This document shows, in pieces, positions 24,548-32,384 of a DNA stretch of 53,572 nt. The stretch is from positions 1 to 53,572 of the forward strand of contig PKTU01000002.1 in the NCBI GenBank assembly GCA_002869005.1, given 5' to 3'. The notes under the pieces are model-generated. The model worked only from the letters and a program-made list of their open reading frames with translations, ran no database searches and was not told where the DNA came from. The first letter of the stretch is position 1. Every line of letters starts with the position of its first letter. A program made the translations under genes and the position numbers. Source of the stretch: Deltaproteobacteria bacterium. Its GTDB lineage: Bacteria; Desulfobacterota; Deferrisomatia; Deferrisomatales; BM512.

Positions 24548-25036
24548 TTACCAATGGTTGCCAAAGGGGGTGATCTTTCTCTTCTCACGCAGCACCCGTG
24601 AATCAGCCGCAACGCTTTTTTTAGCTGTCTCCTTATTGCGTTCGCCCATAGACTGTGCGACCGAGGCGACCAGCTTTATGCAGTGTTCGTCCAGCCCCAT
24701 CATGCGTTCCACGGCTTGCCTGAAGGCTGGAGACCCCTTTATCTTCCCAAGGAGCTCCACCTCGGAGGGCGCCAGCTCTATGCCGGTGCTCCTCTCTATT
24801 ACCTTTTCCTCATAGGGTGGCAGCTCCCCATAACTTAGCCACTGCCACCTTATGTTATGGCGGTGGCTGGCCTCGGCCAGCTTCTTCGCGGGGATAGTAT
24901 CTTTATTTCGATTAACCCAGTCGCTTATTGCCGACGGGCTGACACAAAAAAAATCCGCTAACTCCCTCTTTGTCCTAAAACCCTTAAGCTTTTGAATGTT
25001 TGAGTAGACCTCCTTCGCCCCAAGAACTCTCTTCAT
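24548..25036 (-). CDS. CI-like phage repressor-type DNA-binding protein
   Basis: The 162-residue protein has an N-terminal helix-turn-helix (about residues 20-45, RTKRELADFFCVSPSAISDW) followed by the WLSYGELPP segment characteristic of the bacteriophage CI repressor helix-turn-helix family. The C-terminal 90 residues are not a LexA-type autoprotease: no clear Ala-Gly cleavage site or Ser-Lys dyad is seen. It starts at ATG 25036 behind GAGGAG. It is divergent from three small genes across an AT-rich control region with repeated TACGT motifs, the usual layout of a repressor switch. A prophage remnant or captured regulator is likely. Confidence 0.8.
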   Translation of the reverse strand: MKRVLGAKEVYSNIQKLKGFRTKRELADFFCVSPSAISDWVNRNKDTIPAKKLAEASHRHNIRWQWLSYGELPPYEEKVIERSTGIELAPSEVELLGKIKGSPAFRQAVERMMGLDEHCIKLVASVAQSMGERNKETAKKSVAADSRVLREKRKITPFGNHW

Positions 25037-25069
25037 AATTTTCTCCTCACCAGAGTGTTATTTTCTTGG

Positions 25070-25139
25070 TACGTCAAAGACGAATATATATAATTCTAAA
25101 AAAAAGAAATACGTTGAAACAGTATACTAATAAATACGT
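25070..25139. repeat. Three TACGT-type direct repeats in the divergent control region
   Basis: TACGT occurs at 25070-25074, 25110-25114 and 25135-25139, each followed by two variable bases and an A-rich run. The stretch 25037-25165 is markedly AT-rich compared with its surroundings and holds no convincing gene. These repeats are candidate operator sites for the CI-like protein; no unambiguous promoter hexamers could be assigned. Confidence 0.4.
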
Positions 25140-25168
25140 AAAAATCAAATATTTCACAATCTATTCAG

Positions 25169-25220
25169 CAGGCTTCGCCGCCCGGGGGGGTATAGGCGGT
25201 CTGCAAAGGGGCGAAGCCTG
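25169..25220 (+). promoter_or_regulatory. GC-rich long-loop hairpin ending at the start codon of the first small gene
   Basis: CAGGCTTCGCC (25169-25179) is the exact complement of GGCGAAGCCTG (25210-25220), enclosing 30 nt. The 3' arm ends on the first base of the GTG start at 25220 and covers part of the AAGGGG ribosome binding site (25206-25211). A competing pairing CCGCC (25178-25182) with GGCGG (25195-25199) overlaps the 5' arm. The layout could act as a translational switch; function is inferred. Confidence 0.55.
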
Positions 25221-25504
25221 TGGGCAAATTTGTCAGCGCAAAATCCGATTCAACTATCCCAACTTATAAAGAGTGCCGAGAGGCCGCAACTTGTCCGCTG
25301 GTCGCTGAATCGGCTACCTGTCAAGAGGTTTCGCTGAATGATTTGGTGGAGCGCCTGCTCGATTGCAGGGGGTTCCTCTGGGATATCCTGCTGGATGGAG
25401 AGTGGACTCATTGCTCAAGACGCTTGGTAAGGAGTTTGGTTGATGTCTTCGGAAGCGAGGATGTTTCAAAAGCCTTTGGTGAAGAGCACAAACAAGGAGA
25501 TTGA
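25220..25504 (+). CDS. Small Cys-containing hypothetical protein (repressor island gene 1)
   Basis: A 94-residue product, not recognised. It has five cysteines (positions 19, 25, 34, 49 and 65), no signal peptide and no membrane segment; the second half (about residues 38-88) looks amphipathic-helical. The proposed start is GTG at 25220, 8 nt after AAGGGG, with both elements inside a long-loop hairpin. It is followed by two further small genes in the same direction. Reality is supported by the ribosome binding site and operon layout only. Confidence 0.5.
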   Translation: MGKFVSAKSDSTIPTYKECREAATCPLVAESATCQEVSLNDLVERLLDCRGFLWDILLDGEWTHCSRRLVRSLVDVFGSEDVSKAFGEEHKQGD

Positions 25505-25525
25505 ATAAGGCTTTAAGGGGGGAAT

Positions 25526-25912
25526 ATGAGAAGTTGGCAGGATAACGGCATGCCCTTTTATGGGGCTAAATATACTGCGCTCTGCGACCATAGGGGTTGG
25601 GACGGTGGAGTTCACTACTGGTCCGGGATGGCTGTGCCTCAGATGGGCGATCAAAACCCGGATAATTACAACTGCTGCCCGGAGCTTATGCAGTACGAGG
25701 GGGAGGAGGTTGACCTTGATGAGAGCTCCCTAAGAGGGCTTAGGGCTCGCTTGAAAAGCTCGGGCTACACCCACCGTGGGGCAGGGGCCAGGTTGGGCAT
25801 GGGGCTTAGCCATATACGTCAGCGTCTTTATGGTCAGAAGAGATTCAGAAGGGGCGAGCTCAATATCCTGAGCCAGCTTTCAGGTTTTGTATGTGCGCGG
25901 GGGCAAAGATGA
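25526..25912 (+). CDS. Small hypothetical protein with C-terminal helix-turn-helix-like segment (island gene 2)
   Basis: The 128-residue product has an N-terminal part rich in Trp, Tyr, Cys and His (C20, H22, C50, C51 could form a metal site) and a basic C-terminal half. Residues about 80-102 (YTHRGAGARLGMGLSHIRQR) resemble a helix-turn-helix of the XRE/Cro type, so DNA binding is plausible. A strong AAGGGGGG ribosome binding site precedes ATG 25526. It overlaps the third small gene by 4 nt (ATGA). No family was recognised. Confidence 0.6.
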   Translation: MRSWQDNGMPFYGAKYTALCDHRGWDGGVHYWSGMAVPQMGDQNPDNYNCCPELMQYEGEEVDLDESSLRGLRARLKSSGYTHRGAGARLGMGLSHIRQRLYGQKRFRRGELNILSQLSGFVCARGQR

Positions 25913-26154
25913 TAGTTGAGGAGAGGCTCCTTCGAAACTTTCCAATCCTGCGCAAAAAATTCGCTGAGTGCGAGAGGGCCGTCAGGGACGTAAAGGTATG
26001 GATAGTCTACGACGAGCTTAGAAGAAGGGGCGAGAGTTACAGTGAAACGATAAGGCATCTGGCGAGCCGCTTTGGCGCCTCAGCTTCAACCATTAAACGC
26101 GCGGTAAGGAAGATGGAGGCTTACCAGGATTACCCTGACCGTTCACTCCATTGA
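25909..26154 (+). CDS. Small helix-turn-helix protein (island gene 3)
   Basis: With ATG at 25909 the product has 81 residues. The segment SETIRHLASRFGASASTIKR (about residues 46-65) is a convincing helix-turn-helix, similar in kind to Mor/C-type or transposase-associated DNA-binding domains; I cannot name the family. The start overlaps the previous stop as ATGA, so the two are translationally coupled; ATG 25891 is a possible longer start. Its 3' end overlaps the convergent HEAT-protein fragment by 12 nt. Confidence 0.6.
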   Translation: MIVEERLLRNFPILRKKFAECERAVRDVKVWIVYDELRRRGESYSETIRHLASRFGASASTIKRAVRKMEAYQDYPDRSLH

Positions 26155-26796
26155 CGTTGAGCCTTCGCTTTTGATGTATTCTTGCCATTTTTTGGCGGAG
26201 GGTGGAAATGTTTTTCCTGAAATCTCTTTTAGGGCATCGTAGGCCTTTTCTCTTACCAACGCCGAAGGGCTCTCAAGAAGGTTCGCCAAGATGGGCATTG
26301 ATGTTTCGTCATGAATGGCGCCCGCTACCTCTGCGGCTTTGGCTGATACTATAGCGCTCTCTTCATTCAGTAACGCCATTACGTGGGCGCGGATTGAAGC
26401 AGTAAGCCTTCTAAGCTCAACATCAGGGCTGAAGTCCGATGCTCTTATCCTATCTGCCAACTCAAGGCAAAGCGAAAGCGCGGAGAGGGCGTCATTTTCG
26501 TTGGCGTTGTCAAACTTGGTATCCACCATCTTCAAGATAACGCGGTCGCCGACTCGCGAAGCGGTCTCCGGGGGAGTATGGACGATAGAAGGGGTCTTTC
26601 CCTCTTCAGAGGATATTTTCCCATCACCACTTTGAGGCTTGGTGATCTCCTTCATTGATATGGTTTTTACAGAGACTGTTCTAGTTGTGGTCGGCCTGGG
26701 GGCGTTTACCTTAACCGCAACGCCGGATTTGATGGTGACTCTCGTAGGTGCGGCGGAGGCCTTCTCCTCGACAATGCCCATATCTTTCAGAGACAC
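26143..26796 (-). pseudogene. HEAT-repeat protein, C-terminal part (cut off by an in-frame TAA)
   Basis: This 217-codon segment encodes a Pro/Thr/Lys-rich linker followed by HEAT/PBS-type repeats at about residues 100-205 (for example AKAAEVAGAIHDETSMPILA), ending in the motif ISGKTFPPSAKKW that also closes the HEAT protein at 38.6 kb. It lies in exactly the same frame as the upstream segment 26833-27474, separated by one TAA (26835-26833) and 12 sense codons. Its only nearby start, GTG 26796, lacks a spaced ribosome binding site. The simplest reading is one gene, 27474 to 26143, broken by a nonsense codon or a sequencing error. Confidence 0.7.
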
Positions 26797-26832
26797 CCTC
26801 TTGACGGCGGGGGTTTGAGTTGGCGCCAGCGT

Positions 26833-27474
26833 TTAAGGAGTCTTGGGTGGCTCAACCTTTACGGGGGGCTCGGGAGGGGGATTTTCTGCCTTGGTCACCT
26901 CCGTAATTGCCGTTTCCTCCTCAGGGACACTTTGCCCTTTGGCAGCCGGTTTATCCATCTCGGTTTTTTCATCCTGCGATGGAGGTGGCTCCACGGCAGC
27001 TAAAGGCATTGATTTTATATCGGGTTTTTTTGCGCCTCTCTCATCAAGAGCTTCTCCAATCTTCGCTCTAATCTCTTCATCCGGGGCTACGGGATAAATG
27101 CTTTGCAGGAGCTGCGTCGAGTTCTCAACCAGACCCATCTCGATTATCGAATCAGTAAAGCCTTCAAGTAGGCGCGCGGTGCGTAAACGTATGGTGGATT
27201 TATCAGACTCAGTGAGGGGTGCCAGGGCCTTGTAAAGCTCTTCAAGATATATCGGCGACTCCTCGTCAGTTGAGAAGTCGCGCAAATTGTTTTCGATGTC
27301 TCTTTCAATTTTTTTAGCGCCGTCTCGCCTAACCGTTGGAGATTCATCGACCAGCATACCCGCTACCCGGTCCGCCCGTGCCGCCATCTCCTCTCTTAGA
27401 TCGGCGAGAGAACCCGTGCAAGGGAATATGAGAAGCGACAAGGCGAGTATCGCTGTTAGCGTTTTGCGTTGCAT
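26833..27474 (-). pseudogene. HEAT-repeat exported protein, N-terminal part (ends at in-frame TAA)
   Basis: The 213-residue segment starts MQRKTLTAILALSLLIFP, a signal peptide, then has helical repeats (about residues 25-150) and a Pro/Glu/Lys-rich tail (about 155-213) that runs on in the same frame into the downstream segment after the TAA at 26835-26833. Joined, the two would make a 438-residue exported HEAT protein (if the TAA encoded a residue) with a low-complexity linker. On its own this part might still be made as a truncated protein. About 150 nt upstream of it hold no gene, only a weak GTGAC/GTCAC hairpin after the thioesterase. Confidence 0.7.
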
Positions 27475-27625
27475 ATCCGTTCCATATGAGATGTAGAAAA
27501 CGAGTGAATTATTGCACAGGCACCGGTTCTCTTCAACTTCGCCGCCAAAACCTATCTCTAAAAGGTACTCCCATTAAAATAATACCTAAAAAAAGATGCG
27601 GCTTTAGCTATTGTAAAAGTGACGT

Positions 27626-28099
27626 TCATTTGTCAGTCACGATAAAGAGCGCATTGAAATCAGCGACATGCTCCTCGTGTTCATTAAAGATCCTTGCTGA
27701 AGCATGGAGTTTTTTGCCCTCGCTTCGCTCAACTTCCGCTTTAGCGAAAGCGGTGCCCTCCCTCATCGGAGCTATGAAAGTGCTGTTTAAAGAGAGAGTG
27801 ACGAAGGTGGAACCCTCCGGCAGGAGTGACTTAACCGCCATAGCTATCGCGGTATCCGCCAAGCTGACCAACGCGCCGCCATGCATAAGCCCTCCACCCA
27901 TTGAGAGCTTGACCCTATACGGCATGCTAACGAGAGCTTTACCCTCTTTGGCTTGTATTATCTCCATGCCGCACAGCTTCTCAAAGGGCCCCTCCGATAT
28001 CCACCCGTCAAGATTAAACTGTGCCGGGCCGCTGGGGTCGCGCATCGCCTCGCCGTCGTAATTTTGTCTATATGCTTTTATCGCTTCAAAATCAGACAT
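27626..28099 (-). CDS. PaaI-family hotdog thioesterase
   Basis: The 157-residue protein has the single hotdog fold of PaaI/YbgC-like acyl-CoA thioesterases: GGGLMHGGALVSLADTAIA (about residues 68-86) contains the catalytic HGG motif and the helix that follows it. The substrate is unknown; roles in removing dead-end acyl-CoA or aryl-CoA esters are typical. ATG at 28099 lies 22 nt inside the 3' end of the methyltransferase gene, so the two are probably translationally coupled. Confidence 0.87.
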   Translation of the reverse strand: MSDFEAIKAYRQNYDGEAMRDPSGPAQFNLDGWISEGPFEKLCGMEIIQAKEGKALVSMPYRVKLSMGGGLMHGGALVSLADTAIAMAVKSLLPEGSTFVTLSLNSTFIAPMREGTAFAKAEVERSEGKKLHASARIFNEHEEHVADFNALFIVTDK

Positions 28100-29022
28100 T
28101 CGTACTCTTTCACATGGTTTAGAAATTCGTGGATGATCTCTGAACGCTCATTGCCGACACATTCGGTGCCGGCCATGAAGCGGGCACCGGCGTCATCCCT
28201 TACCTTCAAGAGCTCCAACATTGGAAAGCGCTCCACCTGCCAGCCATCCGCCAATGCCGCGCTTTCAAGGTCACCAAAGCGTATTGAATATTCGGCATGT
28301 CCCTTGAGAGATATCCGCCTGGGCCTACCTGTGGCGGTAGGTGTTAAAAAGTCGCTCCAAGGGCTCCCCAGCTCAATGTCGGCGCTGTGCTCGCTTAGAA
28401 ATACCGTCTCCGCGCGCCCCTTTAGCAGTTCGACGTACTCAAGCGCTCCCAGGTTGAACGCGAAGGGGTCGTTGTCATCAGGCATGTGTAGATTGTATCG
28501 GCTAATCAGCCTTGCCGCTCTCCCCTCTACACTGTCGTCAAAGACGCCCTTCTCGACAATCCTTGATATCTCATCAGCCCTCAACCCTTCTGCAGTTGGA
28601 AAGTCACCTATATTTTCATTTGATATGAGGAGGCTTGCTTCTAAATGCTCTCTCCTGAGCACCTCAAAGATATCACCCTCTATTACCTCGCCTAACGGGA
28701 AGCCGGACAACACCCTTCTTTGCAGGTCAGCAAAGCGAGGCGAGAGCTCTACCATCGTCACCTTGCAGGTGGGTAGCAAAGGCAGGATGCTCCTCATCAA
28801 GGTTCCATATCCACCGCCTACCTCGATAATATGCGGCTTGGAGCCAAGCGATATTGAATCGTAAAGACGCGCCATCAAAAGCTCGCCAAAGGTAAACGCT
28901 TCGCGCAACGCCCCCATGTAAGGGGAAGCGCGGTCGGAGAGTGATTGGCAGATGGTCATCTCCCAAAAGAGGGAGGCATCGCTGCCTTTGTAGAATGCGC
29001 TGGTTTCATTGAGGGAGGCCAT
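28078..29022 (-). CDS. SAM-dependent methyltransferase, possibly MidA-like
   Basis: The 314-residue protein has a class I methyltransferase fold: the SAM loop IIEVGGGYGTLM at residues 65-76 and the following acidic motif VTMVELSPRF near 88-97. VELSPRFADLQRRVL resembles the corresponding part of MidA/NDUFAF7 enzymes, which in mitochondria methylate an arginine of the NuoD homologue; membership is only a suggestion, since the MidA NELLDALP motif is not evident (SNENIGDFPT instead). It overlaps the thioesterase gene by 22 nt. It follows acs, but a strong terminator lies between them. Confidence 0.65.
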   Translation of the reverse strand: MASLNETSAFYKGSDASLFWEMTICQSLSDRASPYMGALREAFTFGELLMARLYDSISLGSKPHIIEVGGGYGTLMRSILPLLPTCKVTMVELSPRFADLQRRVLSGFPLGEVIEGDIFEVLRREHLEASLLISNENIGDFPTAEGLRADEISRIVEKGVFDDSVEGRAARLISRYNLHMPDDNDPFAFNLGALEYVELLKGRAETVFLSEHSADIELGSPWSDFLTPTATGRPRRISLKGHAEYSIRFGDLESAALADGWQVERFPMLELLKVRDDAGARFMAGTECVGNERSEIIHEFLNHVKEYECLILKR

Positions 29023-29035
29023 GATGGGATAATAG

Positions 29036-29071
29036 CAAAAAAAGAGGGGGCCGGCACTCGCCGACCCCCTC
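29036..29071 (-). terminator. Intrinsic terminator of acs
   Basis: On the minus strand GAGGGGGTCGGC (29071-29060), loop GAGT and GCCGGCCCCCTC (29055-29044) form a 12-bp stem with one wobble, followed by a T run (29043-29036). It lies 20 nt past the acs stop codon. Confidence 0.94.
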
Positions 29072-29091
29072 AGTATTGATTTTAATATTGT

Positions 29092-31065
29092 TTAGCTACG
29101 GTTCTCGCGTGTATCCACCAGCGTATCGACTACTGTCGGATCCAGCAGGGTGGAGGTGTCGCCGAAACCCGCGTCCACTTCGTTGGCGGCAATCTTGCGG
29201 AGAATTCGACGCATGATCTTGCCGGAGCGGGTCTTAGGCAGGCCTGGTGCCCACTGGATGAAGTCGGGGGTCGCGATGGGCCCGATCTCCTTGCGCACCA
29301 ATTGTACCAGCTCCTTCTTGAGCTCGTCGCTTGGCTCTACCCCTGCGTTTAGTGTGACGTAAGCGTAGATACCCTGCCCCTTCATCTCATGGGGGTAGCC
29401 AACAACTGCCGCCTCAGCGACGTGTGCGCTAAGGACAAGTGCTGACTCGACCTCGGCGGTGCCCATGCGGTGGCCGGAGACGTTGATGACGTCGTCGATG
29501 CGGCCTGTTATCTGGTAATCGCCGTCGGCGTCTCTGTTGGCTCCGTCACCAGTGAAGTAGTAGCCGTCATACTGGATGAAGTAGGTTGTGCGGAAACGGT
29601 CGGAGTCGCCGTAGACGCCACGCATCTGCCCTGGCCAGGGCTTACGGATGCAGAGCGCGCCTTCGCAAACGCCCTCAAGCTCGGTGCCCTTCTCGGGGTC
29701 GACAATGACAGGCTCGACGCCGAAGAAGGGGGTTTGCGCCTTGCCGGGCTTCATGTCAATGGCGCCGGGGAGCTGGGTTATGAGGTGTCCACCTGTCTCC
29801 GTCTGCCACCAGGTATCGACGATGGGGCATTTGGAGCGGCCCGGGAGCTCGAAGTACCACTTCCACGCCTCCGGATTGATGGGCTCGCCAACTGTGCCGA
29901 GGAGCCTCAAAGTGTCCAGCTTGTCAAGGCGTGAGGTCACGTACTCGTCTCCCTGCGAGGCGATAGCGCGTATTGCCGTCGGGGCGGTGTAGAGGGTCGC
30001 GACCTTGTGCTTGCCGATAATATCCCAGTAGCGGCCGGCATCCGGGTAGTTCGGCACACCCTCGAACATGAGGGAGATGGCGCCGTTGCAGAGGGGCCCG
30101 TAGACGATATAGGAGTGGCCTGTTACCCACCCGATGTCAGCGGCGCAGAAATATACGTCGCCGTCATGGTAGTCAAAGACATATTTATGGGTCAGAGAGG
30201 TCCAGACGAGGTAGCCGCCGGTGGTGTGCATAACTCCCTTTGGCTTACCCGTGGAGCCGGAGGTGTAGAGGATGAAGAGCGGGTCCTCAGCGTCCATCTC
30301 CTCGCACTGGCAATCCGGGGATGCCGCGTCGACCTCTTTTTGCCACCAGCAGTCGTTGGGACCCATAGGCACTTCGAGTGCGCCTGCGCCAACGCGTTCT
30401 ACGACCACCACGTTCTCGATTGTGGGGCACTGTGATACGCCCTCGTCCGCCTGAGCCTTCTGATTGACGAGCTTCGCGCCGCGGTAGTAGCCGTCACAGG
30501 TTACGAGAAGATTGGACTTGCAGTCCTGGATACGATCGCGGAGCGCGTCAGCGGAAAAGCCGCCGAAGACTACAGAGTGGATAGCGCCGATACGGGCGCA
30601 AGCGAGCATCGCCATGGCGAGCTCTGGAATCATCGGGAGGTAGAGGGTGACGACATCGCCCTTCTTTATGCCCTTGGCCTTGAGGACGTTGGCGAAGCGG
30701 CAAACCTGATCGTGCATCTCTTTATAGGTGATGTAGCGGTCCTCGGTGGGCTCGTTGCCCTCCCAGATGATGGCCGTCTGGTCGCCGCGCTTTTCAAGGT
30801 GGCGGTCGAGGCAGTTGTAGGAGATGTTGAGCTTGCCGCCCATGAACCACTTAACATAGACCTCGTCCTTTGAATATTTATAGTCCGAGACCGCATCGAA
30901 ATCCTTGAACCAGGTGACCTGCTCCTTAGCCATCCGCGTCCAGAAGGCATCGCTGTCGTTTATCGATTCATCATAGAGCCTCTGATACTCTTCGCGACTC
31001 TTGATGAGGGCCGTCTTTCTGAATTCTTCAGGTACAGGATAGATCGCTTTGATGTTGTCGGACAT
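29092..31065 (-). CDS. acs: Acetyl-CoA synthetase (AMP-forming)
   Basis: The 657-residue enzyme activates acetate to acetyl-CoA with ATP. The AMP-binding core motif [18 protein letters not shown] is near residues 258-275; [10 protein letters not shown] near 408-417 and the C-terminal [15 protein letters not shown], whose Lys is the classical acetylation-control site, are present. ATG at 31065 follows AAAGGAG; an upstream start would add 17 unconserved residues. A good sigma-70 promoter (31199-31171) and a long palindrome-rich upstream region serve it. It suggests acetate use as carbon or electron source. Confidence 0.97.
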   Translation of the reverse strand: MSDNIKAIYPVPEEFRKTALIKSREEYQRLYDESINDSDAFWTRMAKEQVTWFKDFDAVSDYKYSKDEVYVKWFMGGKLNISYNCLDRHLEKRGDQTAIIWEGNEPTEDRYITYKEMHDQVCRFANVLKAKGIKKGDVVTLYLPMIPELAMAMLACARIGAIHSVVFGGFSADALRDRIQDCKSNLLVTCDGYYRGAKLVNQKAQADEGVSQCPTIENVVVVERVGAGALEVPMGPNDCWWQKEVDAASPDCQCEEMDAEDPLFILYTSGSTGKPKGVMHTTGGYLVWTSLTHKYVFDYHDGDVYFCAADIGWVTGHSYIVYGPLCNGAISLMFEGVPNYPDAGRYWDIIGKHKVATLYTAPTAIRAIASQGDEYVTSRLDKLDTLRLLGTVGEPINPEAWKWYFELPGRSKCPIVDTWWQTETGGHLITQLPGAIDMKPGKAQTPFFGVEPVIVDPEKGTELEGVCEGALCIRKPWPGQMRGVYGDSDRFRTTYFIQYDGYYFTGDGANRDADGDYQITGRIDDVINVSGHRMGTAEVESALVLSAHVAEAAVVGYPHEMKGQGIYAYVTLNAGVEPSDELKKELVQLVRKEIGPIATPDFIQWAPGLPKTRSGKIMRRILRKIAANEVDAGFGDTSTLLDPTVVDTLVDTRENRS

Positions 31066-31170
31066 ATCTGTCTCCTTTCGCCTATATAATAAAGTGATGA
31101 TTAGCTCAGGTACCACGAGCGCCTAGGCGAGGCGTACGAGGGCTCCTCCCTGAAAATCAAACGAGGGTTT

Positions 31171-31199
31171 ATAATACCCACAACGCATGGACGTATCAA
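31171..31199 (-). promoter_or_regulatory. acs: Sigma-70 promoter of acs
   Basis: On the minus strand TTGATA (31199-31194), a 17-nt spacer and TATTAT (31176-31171) make a near-consensus promoter, starting transcription roughly 100 nt before the acs ATG. The 5' leader contains the short palindrome CGCCTAGGCG. Confidence 0.65.
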
Positions 31200-31540
31200 G
31201 GCTTAATCAATGACCCATTAAGCGGTGATTCCAGTGAGGATATTTCATAGTAAACACTATGTAAAACAGATGGTTATGAAGTAGCTATAAAGTAATTCAC
31301 TAGGGCACAATGCAGGGTTTGGCGCAGCAAGAAATTCGACTTAGTGCACAAGTGATTTATTTCACCGGAGCCCGTTGGCCTTAGGCGCATTGGCTTAACC
31401 AGTAGCTTGGGCTTCCTCAGGCCAATTTAATCGGCAGTGGTGCGAATAAAATATTACCCGGCGGTCAAGATAGCGCAAGAATTTGCGGGCCCTAAAACGA
31501 TTTATATGGAGTCGATTACGGGAAGCTGAGGCGGGAGTTA
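31200..31540. other. Non-coding region upstream of acs with several inverted repeats
   Basis: No convincing gene. Directly upstream of the acs -35 box are GCTTAAT/ATTAAGC (31201-31207 and 31217-31223) and CATAGT/ACTATG (31246-31251 and 31256-31261). Further up, AGTGATTTATTTCACC (31351-31366) matches eight of ten fixed positions of a CRP-type site (TGTGA-N6-TCACA). These could be activator or repressor sites for acs; none is proven. Confidence 0.4.
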
Positions 31541-31589
31541 TAAAAAAGGGGCTCCCGGCGGAAATCCGCAAAACCGCGTGAGAACCCCT
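31541..31589 (-). terminator. Terminator after the Spy/CpxP-like gene
   Basis: On the minus strand AGGGG (31589-31585) and CCCCT (31551-31547) close an imperfect GC-rich hairpin followed by six T residues (31547-31542). It lies 32 nt past the stop codon of the minus-strand gene ending at 31621. Confidence 0.65.
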
Positions 31590-31620
31590 GTGGAGGGCTG
31601 TTTTTAGATTACTTTCAAGT

Positions 31621-32139
31621 TTATCGACGGCGGCGCCCGTAACCTTCATTAGCGCCGTATCGGCGGTCTCTGTTAGGCATCATCGGGCCACCGAAGTTGT
31701 CGCAAAAATGATCGCCGCGCCTAAAATTTTCTGAGTGGTTATTGCGGCCCGGCATAGGGCCCGTGGAGCAGTCGTAGCGGTTGAAGGCCTTAATTTTTCT
31801 TCTGCCGGTGAAGTTTGCCCCGGCGACCCTTTCAACCGCTCTCTTTTCATCATAGCGAAGCGCCCTCATCTCACGCCTTAGCTCCCTATGTTCGTTTTTG
31901 AGGCGTCTCACCTCGCCGATTGTTGTCTTTTCATCTGAGAGCGCTGCATTTAAGCGGTCCCTCGAGCGAAAGATTTCGCCGCGGAGCGCCCTTGCCTGCG
32001 TAGTGAAAGCGTTATGTATCCCCCTAACCTCGGCGCGTTCACCGGGGGTTAAGAGAGGGCCTTTGTCACAGTAGCCTGCCCAGCTGGAAGTCGCAAAGGC
32101 AACGGCCGAAAAAATCAAGATGGTTTTTAAAGATTTCAT
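31621..32139 (-). CDS. Spy/CpxP/ZraP-like periplasmic protein
   Basis: The 172-residue protein has a signal peptide (cleavage near SSWA-GYC, residue 21) and a long helical charged region (about residues 30-110) with the LTPGERAEVRGI start typical of Spy/CpxP or heavy-metal-resistance proteins. The C-terminus is Asn/Gly/Arg-rich and ends in a basic run (GRRRR). A role as periplasmic chaperone or metal-stress protein is inferred from the architecture only. ATG at 32139 follows AAGGAG. It is divergent from the exporter operon across 245 nt in which no clear promoter was assigned. Confidence 0.65.
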   Translation of the reverse strand: MKSLKTILIFSAVAFATSSWAGYCDKGPLLTPGERAEVRGIHNAFTTQARALRGEIFRSRDRLNAALSDEKTTIGEVRRLKNEHRELRREMRALRYDEKRAVERVAGANFTGRRKIKAFNRYDCSTGPMPGRNNHSENFRRGDHFCDNFGGPMMPNRDRRYGANEGYGRRRR

Positions 32140-32384
32140 TGTGCGCTCCTTGGTGTTTTGCGGTTGGTCTTTGTTGGTAAGACGGGGCTTCTCCGACGGT
32201 GGGTTACCAAAAAACGCAAACTATGCGCAAATAATCTTTCCTTTCCTGCGTAATTACATATTGATCTCCAAAAGTGTCCATAATTTTGATAAATTACAAA
32301 ACTCCGTTATCGTTATTGAATCCATTTGGTCATTGACTGCATCAAAGTCGGCAAACCCTTAAATACGCTCCTATAGGAATAGAA

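Noticed and set aside
25066-25269. 67-codon plus-strand open frame through the AT-rich control region
   Set aside because: It is Lys/Asn/Tyr-rich simply because the DNA is AT-rich, then crosses the GC-rich hairpin and the start of the better supported small gene.
27953-28864. 303-codon plus-strand open frame opposite the methyltransferase
   Set aside because: Low-complexity Ser/Leu-rich antisense reading of a well supported methyltransferase gene.
31395-31649. 84-codon minus-strand open frame before the Spy/CpxP-like gene's 3' end
   Set aside because: It overlaps the terminator and the 3' end of the Spy-like gene in another frame, has no ribosome binding site and shows no recognisable protein character.
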